A stretch of 64,000 nucleotides of DNA from Prevotella sp. UBA1104 (GTDB lineage Bacteria; Bacteroidota; Bacteroidia; Bacteroidales; Bacteroidaceae), in contig DCBP01000062.1 of NCBI GenBank assembly GCA_002314055.1, forward strand, positions 1 through 64,000, given 5' to 3'. The notes beneath the pieces are model-generated. The model was not told where the DNA came from. It saw nothing but the letters and a program-made list of their open reading frames with translations, and searched no databases. Of this stretch, positions 28,061-36,995 are shown in pieces. Numbering within the stretch: position 1 is the stretch's first letter; each line of letters opens with the position of its first letter. A program made the translations under genes and the position numbers.

Positions 28061-28480
28061 TCAGTCCTTTATTATTTTTCTTGTACCGTTCTTGTCATCA
28101 ACAGTTACATTGAATATGTAAACGCCCGACGGGCAGTCATTCATGTCAACAGTAAATGTCTGTGTGGAAAACTCGCCCGACTTCACGACAACGGGTGACA
28201 AGTCGCTTACTTGAAACTTGGCTGTGGAATTGTAGTCTTTTCTCAGGTCGATTGTGAATTTGTTGTCCTTGCCTATTATAGAGATGTCTCCGGATATGTC
28301 TATCTTTTCATTGCCGCCTATAGGCTTTGAAGGTAGCGGCGTTCCCTTGCGGCTCGTAATATTGCCGTTCAAATCATACGAGAACAAAACTGTTCTGTTG
28401 ACAGCTATGGTTTGGGCGGAAACAGAATATGGTAAGGTTACAAGAAACATACTTATTATTTTTAAAGGCTTATTGGTCAT
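28061..28480 (-). CDS. Small exported protein with YD-like motif and T9SS-like end
   Basis: A 139-residue protein with signal peptide MTNKPLKIISMFLVTLPYSVSAQ. The start of the mature part, VLFSYDLNGNITSRKG, resembles a single YD repeat. The last 45 residues (TQTFTVDMNDCPSGVYIFNVTV...KIIKD) have the spacing of a type A type IX secretion C-terminal domain, with the SGVYIFNV and KIIKD elements. It lies eight bases before the Rhs gene and is surely co-transcribed with it. Possible roles are an Rhs export or surface-attachment helper; none is shown. No family name was recognised. Confidence 0.65.
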   Translation of the reverse strand: MTNKPLKIISMFLVTLPYSVSAQTIAVNRTVLFSYDLNGNITSRKGTPLPSKPIGGNEKIDISGDISIIGKDNKFTIDLRKDYNSTAKFQVSDLSPVVVKSGEFSTQTFTVDMNDCPSGVYIFNVTVDDKNGTRKIIKD

Positions 28481-28523
28481 ATTTGTAAGAAATAAAGTTA
28501 TTATGTGAATGTTTCATATTGTT

Positions 28524-29426
28524 TTAGCATTCTGCCTGTCTCCTTACATACTCCTCATGCGTCCTTTTCCATCTGTCGTGGCTCCACAGATAGAAGCGAG
28601 GGTCGCGGCGTACGGTCTGTTCGAGCATCTGGAAGAAACGTTTTGTTATTTCGTTGTCTGGCAAAGTGGCAGGGGCGTCGCTGATGAGCTTGAAGGTGCA
28701 GATGTATTTGCCGCGGCGCGGACGCTCCATGTCAACATAAAATACGGCGTCGTTCATCTTTCTCATTATGCGCTCGCCACCGGTGAAGACGGGAGTGTCG
28801 TGGTTAAGGAACGGCAGCCACAAGTGGATATTGCTCCACTTTGGCGACTGGTCGGAGATGTATCCGAAGAGCCACATGCGTTTTTCCCTTCTGTATGTTA
28901 CGAGATAGCGCAGAATATCCTGCTTCGGGATGCACACGCCGCCCTTGGCATGGCGCAAAGAGCGGAACAGTTCGTCGAAAACCTTGCTGCGCAGCGGATG
29001 GTAGATAAGTCCGCAGACGGCATCCTTATGTCTAGTGAACGAGAGACCCGTAGCCGAGAGCATCTCCCAGTTGCAGTAATGCCCGAGGATGGCGGCACAA
29101 GTCTGTCCCTTGTCGAAATGCTGTTCCAGCTGCTCCACGTTGCGGAATTCGATATGCTTCAAGAGTGTACGGTCGCTAACCGACAGCAGTTTCAGCGACT
29201 CCACGCCATAGTCGCAGAGCCAGCGGTAGAATCCGTGCTCAATTGCCATCAGCTCTTTCGCACTCTTTTCTGGAAAAGCCGAACTGATATTTTTCCTTAC
29301 CACTTTCTTTCTGTATCCCACTATATAATATATAATAAGGTAGAAGAAGTCGGCTATGCAATACAAGGCCCGGTAGGGCAGGAGAGATATTGCATAGAAG
29401 ATGCCGTAGACTATTCTGTATGCCAT
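28524..29426 (-). CDS. LpxL/HtrB-type lipid A acyltransferase
   Basis: A 300-residue member of the lysophospholipid/lipid A acyltransferase family (LpxL, HtrB, MsbB). One N-terminal membrane segment (about residues 15-37) is followed by the catalytic H-x4-E motif, H116-YCNW-E121, and by the GVCIPKQDILRYL and YISDQSPKW segments typical of the second half. It adds a secondary acyl chain to lipid A at the inner membrane. It follows the MsbA-type exporter by 43 bases, which suits a shared operon for lipid A modification and flipping. The acyl chain used is unknown. Confidence 0.88.
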   Translation of the reverse strand: MAYRIVYGIFYAISLLPYRALYCIADFFYLIIYYIVGYRKKVVRKNISSAFPEKSAKELMAIEHGFYRWLCDYGVESLKLLSVSDRTLLKHIEFRNVEQLEQHFDKGQTCAAILGHYCNWEMLSATGLSFTRHKDAVCGLIYHPLRSKVFDELFRSLRHAKGGVCIPKQDILRYLVTYRREKRMWLFGYISDQSPKWSNIHLWLPFLNHDTPVFTGGERIMRKMNDAVFYVDMERPRRGKYICTFKLISDAPATLPDNEITKRFFQMLEQTVRRDPRFYLWSHDRWKRTHEEYVRRQAEC

Positions 29427-29469
29427 GGTCTTGAAGTTTTACTTTTATTTAGAAACAGCCGCAACAGGT

Positions 29470-31296
29470 TTACGACTGCATGTCGTGAAGTTTCTTGTAG
29501 TATCCGTCCTTTCGTATAAGTTCCTCGTGAGTACCGCGTTCCACGATATGTCCCTCATGAAGCACGCAAATCTCGTCGGCATTCTTGATAGTAGAAAGGC
29601 GATGGGCGATAGCCACCGTAGTGCGCGTCTTCATCAGTCGCTCCAGAGCGTCCTGCACCAGCCGTTCGCTCTCCGTGTCGAGAGCCGAAGTAGCCTCGTC
29701 GAGAATAAGGATAGGCGGATTCTTGAGAATGGCGCGCGCAATGCTCACACGCTGACGCTGCCCGCCGGAAAGCCTTCCGCCGCGGTCTCCGATATTCGTA
29801 TTGTATCCGTCTTCCGAAGCCTTGATAAACTCGTCGGCATTGGCGATACGCGCCGCTTCCTCCACCTGCTCCAGTGTGGCGTTGTCCACACCGAAGGAGA
29901 TGTTGTTGAAGAAGGTGTCGTTGAAGAGGATAGCCTCCTGATTCACGTTACCGATAAGCTGCCGGAGATCGTGAATGTCAAGATCCTTCACGTTTATGCC
30001 GTCGATAAGCACCTCGCCCTCCTGCACGTCGTAGTAGCGGGGGATAAGGTCGACGAGAGTAGACTTTCCGCCGCCGCTCTGACCTACGAGAGCCACGGTC
30101 TTTCCCTTCTCAATCGTCAGGTTGATGTCTCTGAGCACCCACTGTTCGCCATATCTGAACGACACGTGGCGGAACTCTATAGTATGGTTGAAACTGCTGA
30201 TGTGCTCAGGACTTGTTTTTTGCTTGATGTCGTTTTCGGCAAGCAGAATCTTGTCTACACGTTCCATCGAGGCGAGCCCCTTAGGGATATTGTAGCCAGC
30301 CTTTGAGAAATCCTTCAGAGGATTGATGATGCTGTATAGGATAACGAGATAGTAGATGAACGTAGGACCGGAGAGCACCTGCTGGTTGAGCACCAGTATG
30401 CCGCCGAACCACAACACTATGATAATCATCACCGTACCGAGGAATTCGCTCATCGGATGCGCCATCTGCTGACGGGTGTTTACTTTCAATATTTGGTTTC
30501 TGTAGCCCGAGTTAATCTTGTCAAACCGCCTGTTCATCTTCTCCTCAGCACAGAAAGCCTTGATAATACGCAGTCCGCCGAGCGTCTCCTCTACCTGACT
30601 CATCGTGTCGCTCCACAGAGCCTGAGCCTCCTTTGATTTGCGCTTCAGCTTTCTGCCCACCTTTCCCATAATCCATCCCATAACGGGTACGAAGAGCAGG
30701 GTGAAGAGCGTGAGCTGCCAGCTGATGAAGAGCAGCGTGGCGAAATAGGCAATAATAAGAATAGGATTCTTGAAGAGCATGTCGAGCGAACTCATAATGG
30801 AGTTCTCTATCTCCTGCACGTCGCCGCTCATGCGGGCAATGATGTCGCCCTTGCGCTCCTCCGAGAAGAAGCCCAACGGCAGCGAAGTAATCTTCTGGTA
30901 GAGCTGGTTGCGGATGTCGCGCACGATACCCGTACGAATAGGGATTACCGTGGCAGAAGAGAAGAAATACGCCCCCGTCTTCAAGAAAGTCATAACGGTG
31001 AGGAAGAGCCCCAAGACGAGCAGCGTCGTAGTAGGACCGATATCGCTGATGAGCCAGTTCACGTAGTAGTTCATGTTGTTAGAGGCAACCTCCTTCATAT
31101 TGTCCCAGTCCCACGGCATCAGTCGGGTCACGGCCACAGCCTTCTCCGTCTTGAAGATAATCTGCAAGATAGGTATAATTGCCGCAAAGGAGAATATGTT
31201 GAGCACAGCCGACAGGATGTTGAACACGACAGTCAGCACGAGGTACCGTTTGTATGGCGGCACGAAGCGGCGCAGTATCTGGAAAAATTCTTTCAT
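29470..31296 (-). CDS. MsbA-type ABC exporter (fused permease-ATPase)
   Basis: A 608-residue half-transporter with six membrane helices in residues about 15-330 and an ATPase domain after about 360. Walker A is GQSGGGKST, the signature is RLSGGQRQRVSIARAIL, Walker B is ILILDEATSALD, and the switch His lies in VAIAHRLSTI. Such homodimers flip lipid A-core or other lipids, or export drugs. The lipid A acyltransferase next to it makes a lipopolysaccharide role likely, although several MsbA-like exporters occur per Bacteroidota genome. It starts six bases after the DUF2442 gene stop, so they are co-transcribed. Confidence 0.9.
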   Translation of the reverse strand: MKEFFQILRRFVPPYKRYLVLTVVFNILSAVLNIFSFAAIIPILQIIFKTEKAVAVTRLMPWDWDNMKEVASNNMNYYVNWLISDIGPTTTLLVLGLFLTVMTFLKTGAYFFSSATVIPIRTGIVRDIRNQLYQKITSLPLGFFSEERKGDIIARMSGDVQEIENSIMSSLDMLFKNPILIIAYFATLLFISWQLTLFTLLFVPVMGWIMGKVGRKLKRKSKEAQALWSDTMSQVEETLGGLRIIKAFCAEEKMNRRFDKINSGYRNQILKVNTRQQMAHPMSEFLGTVMIIIVLWFGGILVLNQQVLSGPTFIYYLVILYSIINPLKDFSKAGYNIPKGLASMERVDKILLAENDIKQKTSPEHISSFNHTIEFRHVSFRYGEQWVLRDINLTIEKGKTVALVGQSGGGKSTLVDLIPRYYDVQEGEVLIDGINVKDLDIHDLRQLIGNVNQEAILFNDTFFNNISFGVDNATLEQVEEAARIANADEFIKASEDGYNTNIGDRGGRLSGGQRQRVSIARAILKNPPILILDEATSALDTESERLVQDALERLMKTRTTVAIAHRLSTIKNADEICVLHEGHIVERGTHEELIRKDGYYKKLHDMQS

Positions 31297-31302
31297 CTTT
31301 CT

Positions 31303-31545
31303 TTAAGCCTGATTTACTTTCGTTCCGTTGTTGAACAAATATTCAGGTGCAATATCAGCACCGTTAGCCCAAAAAATAGTACCGTCAAGTCCAAACTGTT
31401 CAAATTTGTTTTTATCTTTTAGTTCTACGAATGCGGGGTATTCAAGAAGAGGTGACAGGTCAATCTTACGAGTTTCACCATTGTTAAACTTACATAGGAG
31501 AGTGTATTCCCCAAGATAAGTTACGTTTGTTACATTCAGTATCAT
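31303..31545 (-). CDS. DUF2442 protein
   Basis: An 80-residue protein of the DUF2442 family (ILNVTNVTYLGEYTLLCKFNNGETRKIDLSPLL, then GLDGTIFWANGADIAPEYLF). Members form a small beta-rich fold and are often encoded next to DUF4160 proteins, as here with a gap of 17 bases. The pair has been proposed as a toxin-antitoxin-like or accessory module; its action is unknown. Here it lies within a run of minus-strand housekeeping genes between miaB and the ABC exporter. Confidence 0.8.
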   Translation of the reverse strand: MILNVTNVTYLGEYTLLCKFNNGETRKIDLSPLLEYPAFVELKDKNKFEQFGLDGTIFWANGADIAPEYLFNNGTKVNQA

Positions 31546-31562
31546 ACAATAGCCTCCTTTTA

Positions 31563-31814
31563 TTATCTTGTTATTTTCTCTATTTTTTCACCCTTTTGGG
31601 CTTTGTTCCATATATCCATAATTTCATCTACATTATTGTCTATGAAATCATTTACTATTTTAATGGTTTTTACTTTAGCTTTTCCCTCTATAATCCTTTC
31701 CTTTATTGTAATGGTGAATTCTCCGTCACCACTCCTTACATGTAGATGAGGTGGATTATGGTCGAAGGCATATATATACAACATTATGCCTTGGAAAACA
31801 TAGATAGCTCCCAT
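31563..31814 (-). CDS. DUF4160 protein
   Basis: An 83-residue protein with the DUF4160 core: IYVFQGIMLYIYAFDHNPPHLHVRSGDGEFTI, where the H-PPH-HV cluster is the family hallmark. The C-terminal half is Lys-rich and helical. It lies 11 bases after the miaB stop codon and directly before the DUF2442 gene, forming the common two-gene module. Function unknown; a DNA- or RNA-targeting toxin has been suggested for relatives but nothing in the sequence settles it. Confidence 0.82.
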   Translation of the reverse strand: MGAIYVFQGIMLYIYAFDHNPPHLHVRSGDGEFTITIKERIIEGKAKVKTIKIVNDFIDNNVDEIMDIWNKAQKGEKIEKITR

Positions 31815-31825
31815 TATTTATCTCT

Positions 31826-33157
31826 TTATTCTATAGCTTCCCCAAACAACGTGGCACTTGTAGAGCCAGTAATCTTCACTCTCACAGTTTCGCCTATGTG
31901 ATGATTTCCCTTGTCGAACACCACAGCCTTGTTCTGCTCCGTGCGCCCCATGAGCTGCTGGCGGCTTCGCTTGCTGAAGCCCTCCACGAGCACGTCGAAC
32001 TCCTTGCCCTCGTCCTTCTTGTTCTGTTCGGCACTCACCTCCGTCTGTAGTTTTATCAGCTCGTTAAGACGCTGGATCTTAACCTCCTCCGAAACATTGT
32101 CGGGCAGATGCTTGGCAGCGTAAGTGCCCGGTCGCTCAGAGTATTTGAACATAAAGGCAGAGTCGAAGCCCACCTCCCTGACGAGCGACAGCGTCTGCTG
32201 CTGATCCTCCTCCGTCTCGTCGTGGTAGCCCACGAAGATGTCGGTCGTCAGTCCGCATCCCGGAATGATACGGCGAATGGCGTCTACCTTTGCCAGATAC
32301 TGCTCGCGGGTGTATTTGCGGTTCATGAGTTTCAGGATCTTGTTGCTTCCGCTCTGAGCCGGGAAATGGATGTGTCGACAGATGTTAGGTTCGTCGGCAA
32401 TGGCATGAAGGATATCCTCCGTCATGTCCTCCGGGTTTGATGTAGTGAAGCGCACGCGCATCCCGGGAGCCTCGTGAGCCACCATGCGCAGCAGTTCGGC
32501 GAAGCTCACTCCGCCCTCGATGCGCTTTCCGGCAGGCGTAAGTCCGTAGCTGTTCACGTTCTGTCCCAGGAGCGTAACCTCCTTGAATCCGCGGTCGCGC
32601 AAGTCTCTAACCTCCTTCAGTATGCTCTCCACATCGCGCGAGCGCTCCCTTCCGCGGGTATACGGCACGATGCAGTAGTGGCAGAAGTTGTTGCATCCGC
32701 GCATGATGCTGACGAATCCGCTCACCTTGCTTCCGCCGATGCGCTGCGGCACGATGTCGCGGTAAGTCTCCGTAGTAGATAGTTCGATGTTCATGGCGTT
32801 GCCGCCGTTCTCGCATTGAGCGATGAGGTCAGGCAGAGTGAGATATCCGTCAGGTCCGCACACCAAATTTGCATGGTGGTTTCCGATAAGGTCGTCCTTT
32901 ACCCTCTCCGCCATGCATCCGAGCACGCCGAGGATAAGCCTGCGTCCCTTCTTCTGTTCGGCATGAAGCGTCTCAAGCCTGTTGTAAATCTTGTTTTCGG
33001 CATTCTCCCTGATACTGCATGTATTGAGCAGAATAGCATCTGCCTCGTTCTCGTTCTCGCAAAGCTCGTAGCCTGCCATTTGCATAACCGAGGCAACCAC
33101 CTCGCTGTCTGCCACGTTCATCTGGCAGCCGTAAGTCTCTATGAAGAGTTTTTTCAT
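31826..33157 (-). CDS. miaB: tRNA-2-methylthio-N6-isopentenyladenosine synthase
   Basis: A 443-residue radical-SAM methylthiotransferase that adds a methylthio group to i6A37 of tRNAs. The N-terminal UPF0004 domain (FIETYGCQMNVADSEVV, LLNTCSIRENAENK, GVLGCMAER) carries three Cys for the auxiliary [4Fe-4S] cluster. The radical SAM triad is CNNFCHYCIVPYTRGRERSR near residue 155, and a TRAM domain closes the protein. The QMN and TCSIRE forms point to MiaB rather than MtaB or RimO. It is transcribed from its own promoter and appears to lead the genes to its left. Confidence 0.95.
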   Translation of the reverse strand: MKKLFIETYGCQMNVADSEVVASVMQMAGYELCENENEADAILLNTCSIRENAENKIYNRLETLHAEQKKGRRLILGVLGCMAERVKDDLIGNHHANLVCGPDGYLTLPDLIAQCENGGNAMNIELSTTETYRDIVPQRIGGSKVSGFVSIMRGCNNFCHYCIVPYTRGRERSRDVESILKEVRDLRDRGFKEVTLLGQNVNSYGLTPAGKRIEGGVSFAELLRMVAHEAPGMRVRFTTSNPEDMTEDILHAIADEPNICRHIHFPAQSGSNKILKLMNRKYTREQYLAKVDAIRRIIPGCGLTTDIFVGYHDETEEDQQQTLSLVREVGFDSAFMFKYSERPGTYAAKHLPDNVSEEVKIQRLNELIKLQTEVSAEQNKKDEGKEFDVLVEGFSKRSRQQLMGRTEQNKAVVFDKGNHHIGETVRVKITGSTSATLFGEAIE

Positions 33158-33188
33158 TATTCTTATTTAAATATGTATAGTTTGGCTG

Positions 33189-33220
33189 CGAAATTACGAA
33201 AATAAAGTGGGATATGCAAA
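33189..33220 (-). promoter_or_regulatory. miaB promoter
   Basis: On the minus strand TTTG (33220-33217), 20 bases, then TAATTTCG (33196-33189), a one-base variant of TAnnTTTG. The start would fall near 33182, about 25 bases before the ATG. Confidence 0.55.
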
Positions 33221-33330
33221 AATAGAGCTGTTTTTCGGAGAATATGCGGATTCTGATGAATGTATTCTCTGCACTCTAAAAAAAACGCCCCGGCATTTCA
33301 CCTTGCATGGAGCATACCTATGAAACACCT

Positions 33331-33400
33331 GAAGCGTTTGGGCCAAACACCGGGAGCGTTTGGGCTAAACACCGGGAGCGTTTGATAGGTACGCTCCCGG
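33331..33400 (-). repeat. GCGTTTGGGCTAAAC array with terminal hairpin, copy 1
   Basis: Three units of about 22 bases, AGCGTTTGGGCYAAACACCGGG, are followed by a perfect hairpin CCGGGAGCGT (33372-33381) / ACGCTCCCGG (33391-33400). It lies 52 bases past the stop codon of the nucleoside kinase, so the hairpin is met first by its transcript. The same array lies behind upp (59548-59644). Inside each unit GTTTGG-G-CCAAAC is itself a dyad. Confidence 0.75.
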
Positions 33401-33452
33401 CATAAATGTTATGACTTCCGTTCCTTCCTATTTCAAAATCAGGAAAAGGGTT

Positions 33453-35114
33453 CTAATATTTAAAAGAGCTTCCGCCAAGGAACTCCCTAAGCAATGAAGT
33501 TGGCGGCACCTGGCGGTTAGGAATCGGCTTGATGTATTTCAGAAACTTGCGCAGACGGTAAGCCTCGCTGTATTCCTCGGAGTCTTCGGGCACCGTTTCG
33601 AGCAGCGGTTCCGCCTGCGACTTCAATACGGCGAGTTCGAAGAGCATGGCGGTATTGAACATAGCGTCGGCATTCTCCTGATAAGGGAATATCCACTTGT
33701 TCTCGCCCGCCCTTACCGAAGGCCAGCGGTGTATAGTCTCCTGTGCACTCACTCCGCGGTATTTGTAGTCGCGGATGATGCGGCGCAGGAGTCGGTTGTC
33801 GGTCGTCGGCACATAGTTGTGGCTGTCGAGCAGTATGGTGGTGAATGCCGAGGCGTAGACGCGGAATATCTGACTGTCTGGAATCTGTGCCGTCAGTTCC
33901 GGGTTGAGGGCGTGGATGCCTTCCACCACGAGGATGTCGTGTTCTCCCATCTTCAGCTTCTTGCCGCTCCGTTCGCTCTTTCCCGTCTGGAAATTATATT
34001 TCGGCAGTTCCACCTCCTTTCCGGCAAAGAGGTCGTTAAGCTGCTGGTTGAGCAGCGGGATGTTGAGGGCGTAAAGACTCTCGTAGTCGTAGTCGCCGTT
34101 CTCGTCGCGCGGCGTATGTTCGCGGTCCACGAAATAGTCGTCGAGCGATACGGGCACAGGCTTTATGCCGTTAGTGAGCAGCTGTATGGAGAGGCGCTTG
34201 CATGAAGTGGTCTTTCCGCTCGACGACGGTCCGGCTATCAGCACCATCTTCACTCCCTTTCGTTGGGCAATCTCGTCGGCGATATGCGATATCTTCTTCT
34301 CCTGCAGAGCCTCGGAGAGGTTAATGAGGTCGGCAGCCCGTCCTTTCTGCACGGCATCGTTGAGGTCGCCGATAGTGCGGAGTCCGATAATGTCCTGCCA
34401 GTGGTGGTGTTCCTTGAAAATCTCGAACATCTTGTCCTGTCGAATCAGTTCGCCGAGCACCGACGGGTCTTTGAGCGACGGGATGCGCAGCAGCAGTCCG
34501 TCGAAATATTTCTCCAGACCGAAGAGCGTCAGCAGTCCCGTATTGGTAAGTAGCGAACCGTAGTAATAGTCCTTGTATCCGTCGATGTCGTAGTATGTAG
34601 TATACAGCGAGCCGGTGCTTTTCAGCAGTTTCACCTTCGACGTGGCACCCGCCTTGCCGAAAATCTCCACCGCCTCTTCCGTGGTACACTCATGACGGCG
34701 TATCGGAATTTTTGCATCTACAATTTCCTGCATGCGCTTGCGCAGCTTCTCGACAGTATCTTCCGTCACGCAGCCCCCGATGTTAAGGTCGCAGTAGTAT
34801 CCGTTAGACACGGGAATGTCTATCGTTACGTCGCCTTCGGGATAGATGTCGGCAACCGCCTTGCAGAGCACCATGAAGAGCGTTCGGGTGTAGGTGCGCT
34901 GCCCAGAAGCAGAGGTGAGGTCGAGAAATTCCACGTCCTTGTTGTGGTACACCCTGTAGTTGAGCCCCTCCACCTTGTTGTTGACCTTTGCGCTCACCGG
35001 ACCGTATTGCATCTTCAGTCCCGAAGCAGAAAAAATATCAGAAAGTGTGCTTCCGATAGCAATGTTTATGACTTTTTTATTATTTTTGCAACGAATTTGT
35101 ATTACTTGTTTCAT
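33453..35114 (-). CDS. Nucleoside kinase with TGS and tRNA-synthetase-like domains
   Basis: A 553-residue protein. Residues 1-60 resemble a TGS domain, residues about 65-220 resemble the second additional domain of threonyl-tRNA synthetase (GYYCDLNIGGCVTEDTVEKL, RHECTTEEAVEIF), and residues about 290-480 are a uridine kinase/PRK-type P-loop domain with GPSSSGKTTSCKRL, DDYFVDREHTPRDENGDYDYE and VVEGIHALNPEL. Such fusions are widespread in Bacteroidota and Firmicutes; they are annotated as nucleoside or uridine kinases, but a regulatory or RNA-linked role is possible because of the synthetase-like half. Monocistronic, followed by the repeat array. Confidence 0.85.
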   Translation of the reverse strand: MKQVIQIRCKNNKKVINIAIGSTLSDIFSASGLKMQYGPVSAKVNNKVEGLNYRVYHNKDVEFLDLTSASGQRTYTRTLFMVLCKAVADIYPEGDVTIDIPVSNGYYCDLNIGGCVTEDTVEKLRKRMQEIVDAKIPIRRHECTTEEAVEIFGKAGATSKVKLLKSTGSLYTTYYDIDGYKDYYYGSLLTNTGLLTLFGLEKYFDGLLLRIPSLKDPSVLGELIRQDKMFEIFKEHHHWQDIIGLRTIGDLNDAVQKGRAADLINLSEALQEKKISHIADEIAQRKGVKMVLIAGPSSSGKTTSCKRLSIQLLTNGIKPVPVSLDDYFVDREHTPRDENGDYDYESLYALNIPLLNQQLNDLFAGKEVELPKYNFQTGKSERSGKKLKMGEHDILVVEGIHALNPELTAQIPDSQIFRVYASAFTTILLDSHNYVPTTDNRLLRRIIRDYKYRGVSAQETIHRWPSVRAGENKWIFPYQENADAMFNTAMLFELAVLKSQAEPLLETVPEDSEEYSEAYRLRKFLKYIKPIPNRQVPPTSLLREFLGGSSFKY

Positions 35115-35202
35115 AAGTATACAGTTTAAAAGGGTTTACGGTGTAAAGTTACTCCCTTTTTGCGACATTCATGCAACAGCGCATCATAAATAAAATTAAA
35201 AT

Positions 35203-36897
35203 ATGTCGATTTGGATTTTTTTTAAGATCATTGGATCATTAGCCTTGCTCATCTACGGAATGAAGGCGATGAGTGAGGCACTACAGAAAATGGCGGGTTC
35301 GCAACTGCGCCACATCCTCGGTACAATGACCAAGAACCGTTTCACCGGTCTGCTTACCGGTATGTTCGTAACCGCCTCAGTGCAGTCGTCAACAGCGACC
35401 ACCGTAATGACGGTGTCGTTCGTCAATGCCGGTCTGCTCACCCTTGCCCAGGCTATATCGGTGATAATGGGAGCCAATATCGGAACGACGTTCACGGCAT
35501 GGATCATGACGCTGGGATTCTCGTTCAACATGGCAAATATCGTATATCCCGTATTCTTCTTCGCCCTGCTGCTGATATACAGAAAGAAACATCGCTACGT
35601 GGGCGATTTCCTCTTTGGAGTAGCATTCATGTTTTTCGCCATTTCCACTCTTGGTGCCACAGGCAAGGAAATGGACCTAAGCCATAACCAGTCGGTTATA
35701 AGCTTTTTCTCATCATTCGACAAAGACAGTTACCTTACAGTTTTCTCGTTTCTCGGCATAGGAACAATCCTCACCTTCTGCATGCAGTCGTCGGCAGCAC
35801 TGATGGCAATAACGATGGTGCTCTGTTCAAGCGGCGTGCTACCTATATATATGGGTATCGCACTGGTGCTGGGCGAGAACATCGGAACAACCATCACCTC
35901 TAACATTGCAGCCATGGGAGCCAACACCCAGGCACGGCGTGCCGCCCTCGCCCATCTGTCGTTCAATGTGTTCGGCGTAATTTGGGTATTGTGCTGCTTC
36001 TATCCGTTCATCGACATGGTTTGCGGTTTTGTCGGCGTTGACCCCAATGCCGACCATATCAACGTGGCTCGCCTGTCGGTAGTGCTTGCCGCCTTCCATA
36101 CCACGTTCAACGTGTGCAACACGGCAGTGCTCATCTGGTTCATTCCGCAGATGGAGAAATTCGTTTGCACCATCATCAAGCCAAACGCCAGCAAGGACGA
36201 AGACGACTTCCGTCTGCGCTACATCGGCGGCAGCACGCTCATGGCAACTCCGGAGCTCTCGGTATTGGAGGCAAGAAAAGAGATACAGTCGTTTGCCGAC
36301 CGCATCCAGCGCATGTTCTCAATGGTTAGAGAGCTGCTCGGCGTGAAGAACGACAGCGACTTCGTGAAGCTCTTCACCCGCATAGAGAAATACGAGGGCA
36401 TCTCCGACAATATGGAAATAGAGATAGCGAAGTATCTCGACAAGGTGAGCGACTCCCACCTGAGCGACGAGACGAAAGCCAAGATACGTGCCATGCTGCG
36501 CGAGATATCCGAGATTGAGAGTATAGGCGACAGCTGCTACAACATTGCTCGCACGCTGAACCGCAAGGAGCGCGGCAAGGAAGACTTCACGGAGAAGCAG
36601 TATGAGCATCTCCACCAGATGTTTGAGCTTACCGACGACAGCTTGACGCAGATGAACGTGATGCTCTCCGGCAGGAGGGACGACCTCGACGTGAACCGTT
36701 CGTTCAACATCGAGAACGAGATTAACAACTACCGCACTCAGCTGAAGAGCCAGAACATCAGCGACGTGAACAACCACGAGTACACCTACGCCATCGGCAC
36801 GATGTATATGGACATCGTCAGCGAATGCGAGAAGCTCGGCGACTATGTAATAAACGTGGTTGAGGCGCGCATGGGAACAAAGCAGCGCGAGGCGTAA
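35203..36897 (+). CDS. Na/Pi cotransporter family protein with PhoU-like tail
   Basis: A 564-residue protein. Two inverted Na/Pi-cotransporter repeats lie in residues 1-330, each with the QSS signature (VQSSTATTVMTVSFV near residue 60; MQSSAALMAITMVLCSSG near residue 193) and GANIGTT/GENIGTT motifs. The cytoplasmic part from about residue 355 is helical and resembles PhoU (IQSFADRIQRMFSMVRELL, EIESIGDSCYNIARTLNRK). It imports phosphate with sodium, or in some bacteria regulates phosphate homeostasis. It is divergent from the kinase gene, with 88 bases between, and ends in a strong terminator. Confidence 0.88.
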   Translation: MSIWIFFKIIGSLALLIYGMKAMSEALQKMAGSQLRHILGTMTKNRFTGLLTGMFVTASVQSSTATTVMTVSFVNAGLLTLAQAISVIMGANIGTTFTAWIMTLGFSFNMANIVYPVFFFALLLIYRKKHRYVGDFLFGVAFMFFAISTLGATGKEMDLSHNQSVISFFSSFDKDSYLTVFSFLGIGTILTFCMQSSAALMAITMVLCSSGVLPIYMGIALVLGENIGTTITSNIAAMGANTQARRAALAHLSFNVFGVIWVLCCFYPFIDMVCGFVGVDPNADHINVARLSVVLAAFHTTFNVCNTAVLIWFIPQMEKFVCTIIKPNASKDEDDFRLRYIGGSTLMATPELSVLEARKEIQSFADRIQRMFSMVRELLGVKNDSDFVKLFTRIEKYEGISDNMEIEIAKYLDKVSDSHLSDETKAKIRAMLREISEIESIGDSCYNIARTLNRKERGKEDFTEKQYEHLHQMFELTDDSLTQMNVMLSGRRDDLDVNRSFNIENEINNYRTQLKSQNISDVNNHEYTYAIGTMYMDIVSECEKLGDYVINVVEARMGTKQREA

Positions 36898-36923
36898 AGA
36901 CAACTTCACAATAACAGGATAAG

Positions 36924-36963
36924 GGCTTCCATATCGTAGAAATACGATGTGGAAGCCTTTTTA
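36924..36963 (+). terminator. Intrinsic terminator after the Na/Pi cotransporter
   Basis: GGCTTCCATATCGTA pairs with TACGATGTGGAAGCC (one mismatch) around a GAAA-like loop, followed by TTTTT. Confidence 0.85.
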
Positions 36964-36995
36964 CGTATTATAGCAACAATCTGTCGCCCTCCTCG

